This document shows positions 6,652 to 13,169 of a stretch of DNA of 26,962 nucleotides, piece after piece. The notes under the pieces were generated by a model that was not told the origin of the DNA, searched no databases, and saw nothing but the letters and a program-made list of their open reading frames with translations. The stretch covers positions 1 to 26,962 of the IMG/VR virus record IMGVR_UViG_3300048839_001894; one strand, 5' to 3'. A program made the translations under genes and the position numbers. This stretch comes from a virus. Numbering within the stretch: the stretch's first letter is position 1; each line of letters begins with the position of its first letter.

Positions 6652-7161
6652 TCAGTCCGCGGCGCGCAGGCGGAGAATACGGCGCACCTCGGCCTCCAGG
6701 TCCCCGGCCCAGGTTTGCGGTACCGGCCCGGCGGCCACCTCCGCCAGGGCGGCGGCGAGGTCCTCGCCGACCTCCACCGGCAGGGCCAGGGCGACCTGCG
6801 CCAGCACCTTCCGCAGCCGGTCCATGCCGGGCGGCGGTGGCGGGGCGTCATTCCCGCCGCCGATCCGGGCCTCGATCATCAGCCGGCCCCGGACGGTGAT
6901 CGGCGGCTGGTGGCCGTAATATTCGGGCCGCTCCGCATGGTCGGCGATCAGGGCCTTCAGCACGGTGCGCAGGTAGAGCTCCGGCTTGCTGTAGCCTTCC
7001 AGGCAGGGAAGCCGCTGGGCGGCCTCCCGCACCCGGAACCATTTCCCCGCCGGCACGAGGGCGCGGAGTTCCGCCCAGACCTGGGCGCCGTGCTTCTCGA
7101 CGAAGACCCGTGCCCCGGAGTAGGTGGTCGGCGTGCTGGCGGGATAACGCATCCTGTCCAT
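6652..7161 (-). CDS. Phage protein of unknown function
   Basis: A 169-residue protein starting MDRMRYPASTPTTYSGARVF. The N-terminal half has 'YSGARVFVEKHGAQVWAEL' and 'KWFRVREAAQRLP', followed by 'ELYLRTVLKALIADHAERPEYYG', which suggests a helical fold. A run of five prolines near residue 110 separates a C-terminal helical domain. The ribosome binding site GGAGGG precedes ATG 7161, and the stop lies 8 nt before the hairpin at 6614-6644. I do not recognise the family; no catalytic motif is visible. It sits 15 nt after the DUF3489 gene in the accessory block. Confidence 0.68.
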   Translation of the reverse strand: MDRMRYPASTPTTYSGARVFVEKHGAQVWAELRALVPAGKWFRVREAAQRLPCLEGYSKPELYLRTVLKALIADHAERPEYYGHQPPITVRGRLMIEARIGGGNDAPPPPPGMDRLRKVLAQVALALPVEVGEDLAAALAEVAAGPVPQTWAGDLEAEVRRILRLRAAD

Positions 7162-7176
7162 CCGTCCCTCCGGTTC

Positions 7177-7671
7177 TCAGGCGATCCGGTAAACGCGCTT
7201 GCCGTCCACCTTCTCGGAGGTGACGGCGAGGCCGAGCTTCTTCTTCAGGGCACCCGCGATGGCGCCGCGCACCGTATGCGCCTGCCAGCCGAACTCGGCG
7301 ACGATCTCGGCGATGGAGGCGCCCTGGGGGCGCTTCAACATCTCGATCAGGCGGGCCTGCTTGCTGCCCTCGCGGCCGCGGGGCGGCGTGGATTCAGCCG
7401 CCGGGGCGTCCTCGTCCGCCGCCTCGGCGTTGATGATCCTGATGCCGGCGCGGGTGATGCGGAGCGTCACGGCCCCTTCCTTGGCGTCGCGCCAGCGGGC
7501 GTCCTTGGCGGTGGCGGGCGTCTCCGCGATCAGGCCCTTGGCGATCAGGCTGTCGACCACCTTGCCGACGGCGGCCCCCTTGAGGGCGACGGTCAGCGGC
7601 AGGACGCGGCCCTTGGGTCGGCCGGCGGCGGCGGAGAGGATCACGAGCTGGGTGTCGGAAAGCTTGGTCAT
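7177..7671 (-). CDS. DUF3489 domain protein (winged-helix-like)
   Basis: A 164-residue protein starting MTKLSDTQLVILSAAAGRPKG. The N-terminal region reads like a winged helix ('LPLTVALKGAAVGKVVDSLIAKGLI' followed by a 'RITRAGIRII' wing). A polar linker leads to the C-terminal domain with 'KQARLIEMLKRPQGASIAEIV', 'GWQAHTVRGAIAGALKKKLGL' and 'VTSEKVDGKRVYRIA'. That C-terminal part is the DUF3489 signature, common on alphaproteobacterial mobile elements. DNA binding and transcription control are plausible but unproven. The start is chosen at 7671 with AAAGGAAG upstream. Confidence 0.82.
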   Translation of the reverse strand: MTKLSDTQLVILSAAAGRPKGRVLPLTVALKGAAVGKVVDSLIAKGLIAETPATAKDARWRDAKEGAVTLRITRAGIRIINAEAADEDAPAAESTPPRGREGSKQARLIEMLKRPQGASIAEIVAEFGWQAHTVRGAIAGALKKKLGLAVTSEKVDGKRVYRIA

Positions 7672-7774
7672 GGGGATCTTCCTTTCGGCAGGGCGTCGCG
7701 ACCGTCGCGGCGCTTCTACCGCCCCGAGCCCCGTACCGGGAATGTCCGGCCGGGGCAGGAGGAAGGGCTCATCC

Positions 7775-8332
7775 TCAGTCGGCGTCGGCCATGATCTCGT
7801 AGAGGGCGACGAAGCCCGTGAGGTAGGGCAGCCCTTCCGGGATCCCGGTCTCCCGGCTGGTCCGGCGATTGATCGTCCAGTCCATCCAGCGCTTGGTGGC
7901 CGCGTCGATGGCGGGCTTGAGGGCAAGCCCGTCGACTTGTCCGTTGGCGACGTCGTCGGCGAACTGGCGCCCGTGGCGGCCGTCGAGGAAATCGCGCACC
8001 GCCGTGTCCGGGCATCCGGTGGCCTGGGCAATCGCCGTCATGGCCAGCGGCCAAGCCTGGGCGGGATCGGCATGGTGGGCGATGGCTCCCCAGAAACCCC
8101 AGGCGGCGTTGGTGGTGGGCAGGGTCGTTTCGGTGTTCATGGCCGGTTGGATCGTTTCATGACCGGCGCAGAGCAGCCGGCGAGCCTCCAGGATGGCGGT
8201 CCAGAGCGCCCGGTCGTCGGCCGGGCCTTCCGTCGCCTCGACCTCTGCGGCGGCCTCGTCAATTTCCCGCAGGACCTTGCGCAGGGCGGCGTTCTCGGCC
8301 CGCAGGCGCTCGATCTCGGTTTCGGCGGTCAT
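7775..8332 (-). CDS. Coiled coil fused to paralogue of the 8329-8661 protein; function unknown
   Basis: A 185-residue protein with two parts. Residues 1-65 form a leucine-zipper-like coiled coil (TEIERLRAENAALRKVLREI). From residue 66, 'MNTETTLPTTNAAWGFWGA' begins a domain that resembles the whole upstream gene product (MKTETILPTANESWGFWGT). Both continue with a segment like 'FLDGRHGRQFADDVANG' / 'LLDHRFGRHLADDLSF' and a 'KRWMDWTINRRTS' / 'KRWVRTTLREIG' segment. The start at 8332 overlaps the upstream stop as ATGA and has GGGAG upstream, which supports the fused form. The internal methionine at residue 66 has only a weak ribosome binding site. I do not know the family's function. Confidence 0.72.
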   Translation of the reverse strand: MTAETEIERLRAENAALRKVLREIDEAAAEVEATEGPADDRALWTAILEARRLLCAGHETIQPAMNTETTLPTTNAAWGFWGAIAHHADPAQAWPLAMTAIAQATGCPDTAVRDFLDGRHGRQFADDVANGQVDGLALKPAIDAATKRWMDWTINRRTSRETGIPEGLPYLTGFVALYEIMADAD

Positions 8333-8661
8333 GCGGCGTCTCCCAGCCCGGAGCCGATCTCCCGGAGCGTGGTCCGCACCCAGCGCTTCCAGGCGGGCTG
8401 GGCGAAGCGGGCCTCCAGGTGGGTGGCGATGGCCTTCTCGCTCACCGGCCCGCCGGGGATGAAGCTCAGGTCGTCGGCCAAGTGCCGGCCGAAGCGGTGG
8501 TCGAGCAGGTCGCGGACCTTCTCCGGGCTCAGCTTGAAGGTGGCGGCCAGGAAGCGGCTGGTGGCCGTCCAGGTCAGGTCCTGGTCGTAGCCGTTGTGGC
8601 GGCTGGTGCCCCAGAAGCCCCAGGACTCGTTGGCGGTGGGCAGGATCGTTTCGGTCTTCAT
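8329..8661 (-). CDS. Unknown phage/mobile-element protein (paralogue of neighbour)
   Basis: A 110-residue protein starting MKTETILPTANESWGFWGT. It has a compact helical region 'TATSRFLAATFKLSPEKVRDL', then 'LDHRFGRHLADDLSF' and 'WKRWVRTTLREIGSG'. The ribosome binding site GGAGG lies 7 nt before ATG 8661. A near-copy of the same domain is encoded immediately downstream, fused to a coiled coil, which indicates tandem duplication and divergence. No enzymatic motif is visible. An element shared with the leader of the DUF6900-like gene lies 26 nt upstream of this start (8688-8700). Confidence 0.75.
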   Translation of the reverse strand: MKTETILPTANESWGFWGTSRHNGYDQDLTWTATSRFLAATFKLSPEKVRDLLDHRFGRHLADDLSFIPGGPVSEKAIATHLEARFAQPAWKRWVRTTLREIGSGLGDAA

Positions 8662-8730
8662 GGCGTTTCCTCCGTTTCCGATGGTCACCATGAACGCTCT
8701 GTTTTTCGCCAAAGCCAACTCGATAAGTGG

Positions 8731-8988
8731 CTAATCTGATTGCGTTTTTCGGCCCGCTTCGATCATTCCATGATTGGGTCGCCGGAGCGCTTCGAACAGT
8801 CGCCGCAGGCAGTAGCTTCTGGCAATGCTGACCACCGTGAACACACCGCCGATGAACAGGTTGTCCGACAGGCTGGCCTGTAGCCCGAAGAGCGGAAACA
8901 CGACCGCCTGGGTAGCGACGGCGATGCCGTAGCCGACAGCCACGTTGGCAACGGCCTCCAGCATCGACATGCGGCGGGACTGTCTCAT
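8731..8988 (-). CDS. DUF7220-like small membrane protein
   Basis: An 85-residue protein starting MRQSRRMSMLEAVANVAVGY. It has two predicted membrane helices: 'VAVGYGIAVATQAVVFPLF' (about residues 16-34) and 'NLFIGGVFTVVSIARSYCL' (about 44-62). A basic tail 'RRLFEALRRPNH' follows. The pattern QSRxxSxxEAxxNVxxGxxxA...FPLFG...FTxxSixRSYxxRR is one I know from phage proteins assigned to DUF7220. An inner-membrane location is likely; the function is unknown, and superinfection exclusion is a possibility only. Its ATG overlaps the stop of the PAPS-reductase gene as ATGA; the ribosome binding site itself is weak. Confidence 0.78.
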   Translation of the reverse strand: MRQSRRMSMLEAVANVAVGYGIAVATQAVVFPLFGLQASLSDNLFIGGVFTVVSIARSYCLRRLFEALRRPNHGMIEAGRKTQSD

Positions 8989-9920
8989 TCGCAGAGTCCG
9001 TAGGCGGAAGCGCAGGCGGTCACGTCCTCGCACAGCCGCAGCATGTCGAGCTGCCGGCCTCCATGGCCGGTCATCGCCCAGGCGACATGGCGCCCTACGG
9101 GGCCGCCCCGCACCCGGCCTCGTCCGTTCGCGGTGGGCGACGGGAAGAAGGTGGCGGCGCCCCGCTTGCTGGCCTGGGCGACCAGGGCCTCCCATTCGGT
9201 GATCCGTTCGATCTGCTCGGGGAAGCGGCGCGCGATCTGGCGCAATTCGTCCTTGCGGCAGTTGACGCAGGGCATGCAGCCGACCCGGTGCATGCCGGCC
9301 CGGTAGAGGGGATTGGGCTCGATGCCGTGGCGCCGGTGCAGGGCGAAGACCTCCTCCACGGTCCAGCGCAGCAGGGGACGCCAGATCCAGTAGCCGTCTC
9401 CGCGATGCTCGAACTTCGCCAGCCGGGCACGGGCCGGACTTTCACTCGCCCGCACGCCCTGCCAGGACAGCACCCGCCTTCCCTGGTCGAGCAGCGGCAT
9501 GACGACCTGTTCCATGATCGGGGCGATCTTCAGCTCCCCGGTACAGAACTGGGCGCGGCGGGACGGGAAGCGCCCTTTCAACAGGCAGAGGTCCAGGAAG
9601 GGCACCCCGCTGGGGCGCAGCACCTCCAGGGCGCGGGCGATGCGATCCGCCGGCACCCCGTGCTCCGGCCAGCGTCCGGCGACGAAGTCGCGCTTGCGCG
9701 CGATGTCTTCGGCGAAGTCGGCCTTGACCCAGCGGATGGCGGGACCGCCGGTGCGGGCGGGCAGATCGCGGACATAGTCCAGGGTGGCGGGATGCTCGTT
9801 GCCGGTGTCGGCGAAGACCGGCAGGAACGAACCCCCGTGCCGCCCGGCCAGTTCCATGGCGAGGAGGTAGAGGGCGGTCGAGTCCTTGCCGCCGGAGAAG
9901 CTGAGCACGTGGGCGGTCAT
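8985..9920 (-). CDS. PAPS reductase family protein (DndC-like PP-loop, adenine nucleotide alpha hydrolase fold)
   Basis: A 311-residue protein with the PP-loop SGGKDS at residues 9-14 close to the N-terminus (MTAHVLSFSGGKDSTALYLL). 'VFADTGNEHPATLDYVRDL' and a catalytic-type 'CTGELKIAPI' follow. The cysteine-rich segment HRVGCMPCVNCRKDEL resembles the metal or iron-sulphur site of DndC-like proteins. Family members activate sulphate or other groups with ATP. Phage copies may act in sulphur assimilation or in DNA modification, and the sequence does not decide between these. The gene starts directly after the cytosine methyltransferase stop (TGAATG) with GGGAG upstream and is coupled to the DUF7220-like gene, so a role alongside DNA modification is suggested by context. 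Confidence 0.85.
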   Translation of the reverse strand: MTAHVLSFSGGKDSTALYLLAMELAGRHGGSFLPVFADTGNEHPATLDYVRDLPARTGGPAIRWVKADFAEDIARKRDFVAGRWPEHGVPADRIARALEVLRPSGVPFLDLCLLKGRFPSRRAQFCTGELKIAPIMEQVVMPLLDQGRRVLSWQGVRASESPARARLAKFEHRGDGYWIWRPLLRWTVEEVFALHRRHGIEPNPLYRAGMHRVGCMPCVNCRKDELRQIARRFPEQIERITEWEALVAQASKRGAATFFPSPTANGRGRVRGGPVGRHVAWAMTGHGGRQLDMLRLCEDVTACASAYGLCE

Positions 9921-10939
9921 TCAGGGGACTCCCAGCCGAGCCTTGAGAGTTCGCCACGCATGCGCCGCAGCCAGCGGGACCACGCCGTTGCCGCAGAGCC
10001 GGAGGCGGTCGACCCGCCAGCGGAGGGCTCGGGGTCCGTCCAGCCCGGCGGCCAGCCCATCAGGGCCTCGACGAAGGCTGGGTTCAGAGTTCGGTCTCCA
10101 GCGCAGGTATTCCCGCCAGCCCTCGGCGTCGCCGGGGGCGGGAGGGAAGGCAGGTTCACGACCTGCTCGTTCAGGGGGCGGCTGTTGCGGGCCAGGGTCT
10201 CCGGGCTGGCCCGGCCGCTCCGCCAGTCCCGCGCCGAGGGCGTGGCCCAGCGCCGCGCGCTGCCCGTCAGGTCGGCGGTGCGGCGGTTGCCGCCGCTCGG
10301 CTTCTCCCCGTCCGAGGCCAGGGGCGTCGGCCAGAGGCGCAACATCTCCGTCCGGTTGGCGCCGCTGGACCGCAGGCCCGAGCAGGACCTGGGCGTCGGC
10401 CAGGCCGAGCACGAACAGGCGTTCGCGCCGGTGGGGCGCGCCGACGCCCGAAGCCGAGAAGAGTCCTTCCGCAACCCGGTAACCCAGGCCCTCCAGCTCG
10501 CCTCGGACCTCGCGATAACCGAGGTGGAGATGGTGGGGGACGTTCTCCAGGAAAACAAATCGGGGCTGGCATTCGCCGATGACGCGGGCGACATGGGGCC
10601 AGAGGTGGCGGGGGTCGGATGTGCCGCGCCGCTTGCCGGCGATGCTAAATGGTTGACAAGGGTAGCCCGCCAATAGGACGCCCACCGCGCCACGCCACGC
10701 TCGGCCGTCGAAGATTCCAAGGTCGTCCCAGACAGGAGCAGCCGCCAGGGCCGCCTCTTCCATCCGGGCCACGAGCACGGCCGCCGCGAAGGCGTCCCGC
10801 TCGACATGACCCACAGTCCGGTATCCGGGCTCGGCGATGTGCAGCCCAAGGTCGAGCCCTCCGGCGCCGGAGCAGAGGGAGAGGCCGAGCAGAAGGTCTC
10901 CTCCGCCAGCGCCGCGGGCGGGATGTAGAGCCAGGTCAT
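9917..10939 (-). CDS. Alternative overlapping frame of the cytosine methyltransferase gene (possible overprinted protein)
   Basis: A second frame is open for 340 codons across the whole methyltransferase gene. It starts at ATG 10939 (MTWLYIPPAALAEE) with GGAG 10 nt upstream, and it ends so that its stop overlaps the PAPS-reductase start as ATGA. Its sequence includes 'SWPGWKRRPWRLLLSGT', 'LWPTPLASDGEKPSGGNRRT' and 'LNPAFVEALMGWPPGWTD'. I recall these motifs from hypothetical or methyltransferase-labelled phage proteins. It carries no methyltransferase catalytic motif. Long spurious frames are common in DNA this GC-rich, so this may be a shadow, but the start and stop signals are gene-like. 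Confidence 0.3.
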   Translation of the reverse strand: MTWLYIPPAALAEETFCSASPSAPAPEGSTLGCTSPSPDTGLWVMSSGTPSRRPCSWPGWKRRPWRLLLSGTTLESSTAERGVARWASYWRATLVNHLASPASGAAHPTPATSGPMSPASSANASPDLFSWRTSPTISTSVIARSEASWRAWVTGLRKDSSRLRASARPTGANACSCSAWPTPRSCSGLRSSGANRTEMLRLWPTPLASDGEKPSGGNRRTADLTGSARRWATPSARDWRSGRASPETLARNSRPLNEQVVNLPSLPPPATPRAGGNTCAGDRTLNPAFVEALMGWPPGWTDPEPSAGGSTASGSAATAWSRWLRRMRGELSRLGWESPE

Positions 10940-10943
10940 GCAA
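9921..10943 (-). CDS. C5-cytosine DNA methyltransferase (orphan, phage)
   Basis: About 340 residues, with the C5-methyltransferase motifs in order: motif I 'SLCSGAGGLDLGL', the catalytic PC motif IV 'AGYPCQPFSIAGKRRG', motif VI 'FVFLENVPHHL', motif VIII 'GAPHRRERLFVLG', and motif X 'RLCGNGVVPLAAAHAW' near the C-terminus. It methylates cytosine in double-stranded DNA, probably shielding phage DNA from restriction; no partner restriction enzyme is visible. This frame has no ATG at the right place. The best start is TTG 10943, six bases after a GGAG and 11 nt after the upstream methyltransferase stop. The frame stays open further upstream to 11618, but that part overlaps the preceding gene and is not credible. 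The start is uncertain; the family is not. Confidence 0.85.
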   Translation of the reverse strand: MHDLALHPARGAGGGDLLLGLSLCSGAGGLDLGLHIAEPGYRTVGHVERDAFAAAVLVARMEEAALAAAPVWDDLGIFDGRAWRGAVGVLLAGYPCQPFSIAGKRRGTSDPRHLWPHVARVIGECQPRFVFLENVPHHLHLGYREVRGELEGLGYRVAEGLFSASGVGAPHRRERLFVLGLADAQVLLGPAVQRRQPDGDVAPLADAPGLGRGEAERRQPPHRRPDGQRAALGHALGAGLAERPGQPGDPGPQQPPPERAGREPAFPPAPGDAEGWREYLRWRPNSEPSLRRGPDGLAAGLDGPRALRWRVDRLRLCGNGVVPLAAAHAWRTLKARLGVP

Positions 10944-10954
10944 GGGGGGCTCCG

Positions 10955-12214
10955 TCAGGCGGCGGGCTTGAGGGCCGCGATCTCGGCGAAGCCCCGCCCG
11001 TCTGCTTCCAGGGTGGCGGTGCCGCCGCTCTGCTCCTGCCAGCGACGGACGATCACGTCGCAATAGCGGGGGTCGAGTTCCACCAAGCGGGCCTGGCGGC
11101 CGGCGCGCTCGCAGGCGATCAGGGTGGTGCCCGAGCCGCCGAAGGGATCGAGCACGATGTCGCGGCTCTTCGACGAATTGCGCAGTGCCCGCTCGACCAG
11201 TTCCACCGGCTTCATGGTGGGATGCAGGTCGTTCTTGACCGGCTTGTCCACGAACCAGACGTCGCCCTGGTCGCGCGCCCCGCACCAGTAGTGGTCGGCG
11301 CCCTTCTTCCAGCCGTAGAGGATGGGCTCGTACTGGCGCTGGTAGTCGGCGCGGCCCAGGGTGAAGGCGTTCTTGGCCCAGATCACGAAGGTCGACCAGT
11401 GCCCGCCGGCCTCCAGGAAGGCGCCCTGCAGGGTGTGCAGTTCCGAGGACGACATGCAGATGTAGACGGCGCCCTTGGTGACGGCGAGGATGTTGACCGA
11501 GGCGTCGTAAAGGAATTGCCGGAAGCCCTCGCCCAGGGCGTCGTTGAGGATGCGGCGGTCCTTCTTGGCGCCGGCCCCGCCCGCGTAGTCGACGTTGTAG
11601 GGCGGATCGCAGAAGCACAGGTCGGCCAGGCTGCCGGCCAGCACCTTTTCCACGTCGCCCAGCACCGTGGCATCGCCGCAGAGCAGGCGATGGGTGCCCA
11701 GCTGCCAGAGGTCGCCCGGCCGGGTGACGGGATCGGCGGGCGGCTCGGGCGCCGTGTCCGGATCGCCGTCGGCCGCGCCCTCCGGGCCATCCAGCCCGGC
11801 CAGCAGGTCCTCGATCTCCGTCTCGTCGAAGCCCAGCAGGCCGATGTCGTAGTCCTCCTCGCGGAGGCGGGCCAGTTCGGCCGCCAGCAGGCCGTCGTCC
11901 CAGCCGCCCAGTTCGGTCAGCTTGTTGTCGGCGATGCGGAAAGCGCGGGCCTGGGCGTCGGTCAGGTGGGAGGCCTGGATCACCGGCACCTCGGCCAAGC
12001 CCAGGTGCCTCGCGGCCAGCAGGCGGCCGTGGCCCGCCACCAGCACGCCCTGGTCGTCCACCAAGCAGGGTACCAGCCAGCCGTATTCGATCAGGCTGGC
12101 GGCCAGCCGGGCCACCTGCGCCTCGTCATGGAGGCGGGCGTTGGCGGCGTAGGGCAGCAGGGTCTCGATGGGCCGGCGCTCGATGGCGTCGGCCAGGAAG
12201 GGCAGCGCGGTCAT
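10955..12214 (-). CDS. ParB-domain / site-specific DNA methyltransferase (N6-adenine or N4-cytosine type)
   Basis: A 419-residue two-domain protein. Residues 1-140 are a ParB/Srx-like domain ('NARLHDEAQVARLAASL', 'GVLVAGHGRLLAARHLGL', 'IADNKLTELGGWDD'). An acidic, proline-rich linker (about 140-165) leads to the methyltransferase. Its catalytic motif DPPY is at 203-206, and its SAM-binding motif 'DPFGGSGTT' comes near the C-terminus, an order typical of beta-class enzymes. 'HPTMKPVELVERALRNSS' lies between them. It should add a methyl group to adenine or cytosine of phage DNA. ATG 12214 has no Shine-Dalgarno sequence; instead the leader carries a cluster of GGTNACC palindromes, the nearest only 6 nt away. 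That arrangement suggests possible feedback control by its own product. Confidence 0.9.
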   Translation of the reverse strand: MTALPFLADAIERRPIETLLPYAANARLHDEAQVARLAASLIEYGWLVPCLVDDQGVLVAGHGRLLAARHLGLAEVPVIQASHLTDAQARAFRIADNKLTELGGWDDGLLAAELARLREEDYDIGLLGFDETEIEDLLAGLDGPEGAADGDPDTAPEPPADPVTRPGDLWQLGTHRLLCGDATVLGDVEKVLAGSLADLCFCDPPYNVDYAGGAGAKKDRRILNDALGEGFRQFLYDASVNILAVTKGAVYICMSSSELHTLQGAFLEAGGHWSTFVIWAKNAFTLGRADYQRQYEPILYGWKKGADHYWCGARDQGDVWFVDKPVKNDLHPTMKPVELVERALRNSSKSRDIVLDPFGGSGTTLIACERAGRQARLVELDPRYCDVIVRRWQEQSGGTATLEADGRGFAEIAALKPAA

Positions 12215-12220
12215 AAGGGT

Positions 12221-12368
12221 GGTAACCCGCGTTTTGGTTGGTGGTAACTGGTAACCTGTCGGGGGGCGGTTACCACCCCCTGGTTACCACCCTCCTGAAC
12301 GGCGAAAGGCGCGCCGGCCGTGGCCTTGCGCGCCTTCAGGGGTGGTAACTGGTAACCGGGTGGTAACC
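12221..12368. repeat. Cluster of six GGTNACC palindromes plus an exact 17-bp direct repeat
   Basis: GGTAACC occurs at 12221, 12250, 12351 and 12362; GGTTACC at 12268 and 12282. Most are part of GGTGGTAAC or its complement GGTTACCACC. The 17-mer GGTGGTAACTGGTAACC occurs exactly at 12240-12256 and 12341-12357. The cluster fills the leader of the ParB-methyltransferase gene. Together with the hairpin at 12306-12336 it makes up most of the 303-nt gap between that gene and the DUF6362 gene; I see no coding sequence in the gap. Confidence 0.9.
12306..12336 (-). terminator. Possible terminator hairpin downstream of DUF6362 gene
   Basis: AAGGCGCGC (12306-12314) pairs with GCGCGCCTT (12328-12336) across a 13-nt loop. 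In the minus direction the stem ends in CCTTTCG, a short T-run. It lies between the end of the replication operon and the methyltransferase leader, so it could separate the two transcription units. The evidence is modest. Confidence 0.35.
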
Positions 12369-12517
12369 CAGATTTTCGGGCTGTCGGTGGCGATCTTCCG
12401 GGCTGATGCCGCCAGCATAGGCTGTGTGCCAGGGAGGACCCGCGCGCCTTCCGTCTGGATCGGGGTGGGGCGAGCGGCCTGGTCCTGGGAGGCTGGGGCC
12501 GCTCGCCCTTTTCCGAT

Positions 12518-12982
12518 CTATGGCCCGATCCTACCAGGAAACCGCCGGGATGTTGCGTGCCGGGATGTTGCAACAATGTTGCACGGCTTCTCCTGGAATT
12601 TCAGGGCGTTGAGTTTGGCGGCGATGGTGACCAGGGCATAGGTCCAGCGCCGCCAGGCGGTGCTGCGGTCGATGCCCCAGCGGTGGGCGATCACCTTCCA
12701 GGGGCGCCCGCCGGCCCGTTCCCAGACCAGCCTGGCATCCTCGATCTCCAGCCAGCGCAGCCACAGCAGGGTCTCGTCCATCTGGTCGATGGCCCTGGCG
12801 GTGGGCGGGCCGGGACGGACCTCGGTCTCCTCCCATCCGTAGGCTTCCCAGAAGTCGCGGACCATGGGCGGCCAGGTGCTGAAGAAGCCCCGCACCTTGA
12901 CGGGCGGCAGGCGGCGGAGCGTATCGGCGGCCTCCTCCAGGTAGATGGCCACCAGCTTGGGCGTCCAGTGGATGTCAGCCAT
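12518..12982 (-). CDS. DUF6362 family protein (helix-turn-helix-like)
   Basis: A 154-residue protein starting MADIHWTPKLVAIYLEEAAD. The segments 'TLRRLPPVKVRGFFSTWPPM', 'VRDFWEAYGWEETEVR', 'AIDQMDETLLWLRWLE' and 'WKVIAHRWGIDRSTAWRRW' match what I know as DUF6362, a conserved protein of alphaproteobacterial prophages. The last segment reads as a helix-turn-helix ('IAHRWGIDRSTAWRRWTYAL'), so DNA binding is likely; control of phage transcription is possible but unproven. The C-terminal 25 residues run through a repeated DNA tract (period 15 nt, encoding ATSRHATSRR) and look like an extension. The start overlaps the preceding gene by 8 nt. Confidence 0.82.
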   Translation of the reverse strand: MADIHWTPKLVAIYLEEAADTLRRLPPVKVRGFFSTWPPMVRDFWEAYGWEETEVRPGPPTARAIDQMDETLLWLRWLEIEDARLVWERAGGRPWKVIAHRWGIDRSTAWRRWTYALVTIAAKLNALKFQEKPCNIVATSRHATSRRFPGRIGP

Positions 12983-13169
12983 GGGACGCCCCCTGGGGCC
13001 GCGCCCCGTAGAGCTTGGCGCCCAGCTGGCGGACCAGTTCCCGCTCGGGCCAGGTGAGCCGGTTGTCGGAGACGGCGACCACCAGGACGCCCTGCTCCCG
13101 CCAGCCGTCCTGCTTGACCTGCTCGGGATCGCGGCGCGTGCCGCCGTAGCCTTTCGGGAAGCGCCTCAT
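12975..13169 (-). CDS. Small conserved phage protein of unknown function
   Basis: A 64-residue basic protein starting MRRFPKGYGGTRRDPEQVKQ, then 'DGWREQGVLVVAVSDNRLTW' and 'PERELVRQLGAKLYG'. The ATG at 13169 overlaps the RuvC-like gene stop as ATGA and has GGGGAGG upstream. The end overlaps the DUF6362 start, so all three genes are coupled. Similar short proteins travel with DUF6362 in other phages as far as I recall, but no function is known. The repeated arginines and its place next to a nuclease gene are compatible with nucleic-acid binding. Confidence 0.72.
   Translation of the reverse strand: MRRFPKGYGGTRRDPEQVKQDGWREQGVLVVAVSDNRLTWPERELVRQLGAKLYGARPQGASHG

Noticed and set aside
10944-11618. 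N-terminal extension of the cytosine methyltransferase
   Set aside because: The frame is open only as a shadow of the upstream ParB-methyltransferase gene; motif I lies right after the proposed TTG start.
12211-12576. A 121-codon minus-strand frame across the GGTNACC region
   Set aside because: Low-complexity proline- and arginine-rich sequence, overlaps the DUF6362 gene end and the repeat cluster, and has no ribosome binding site.
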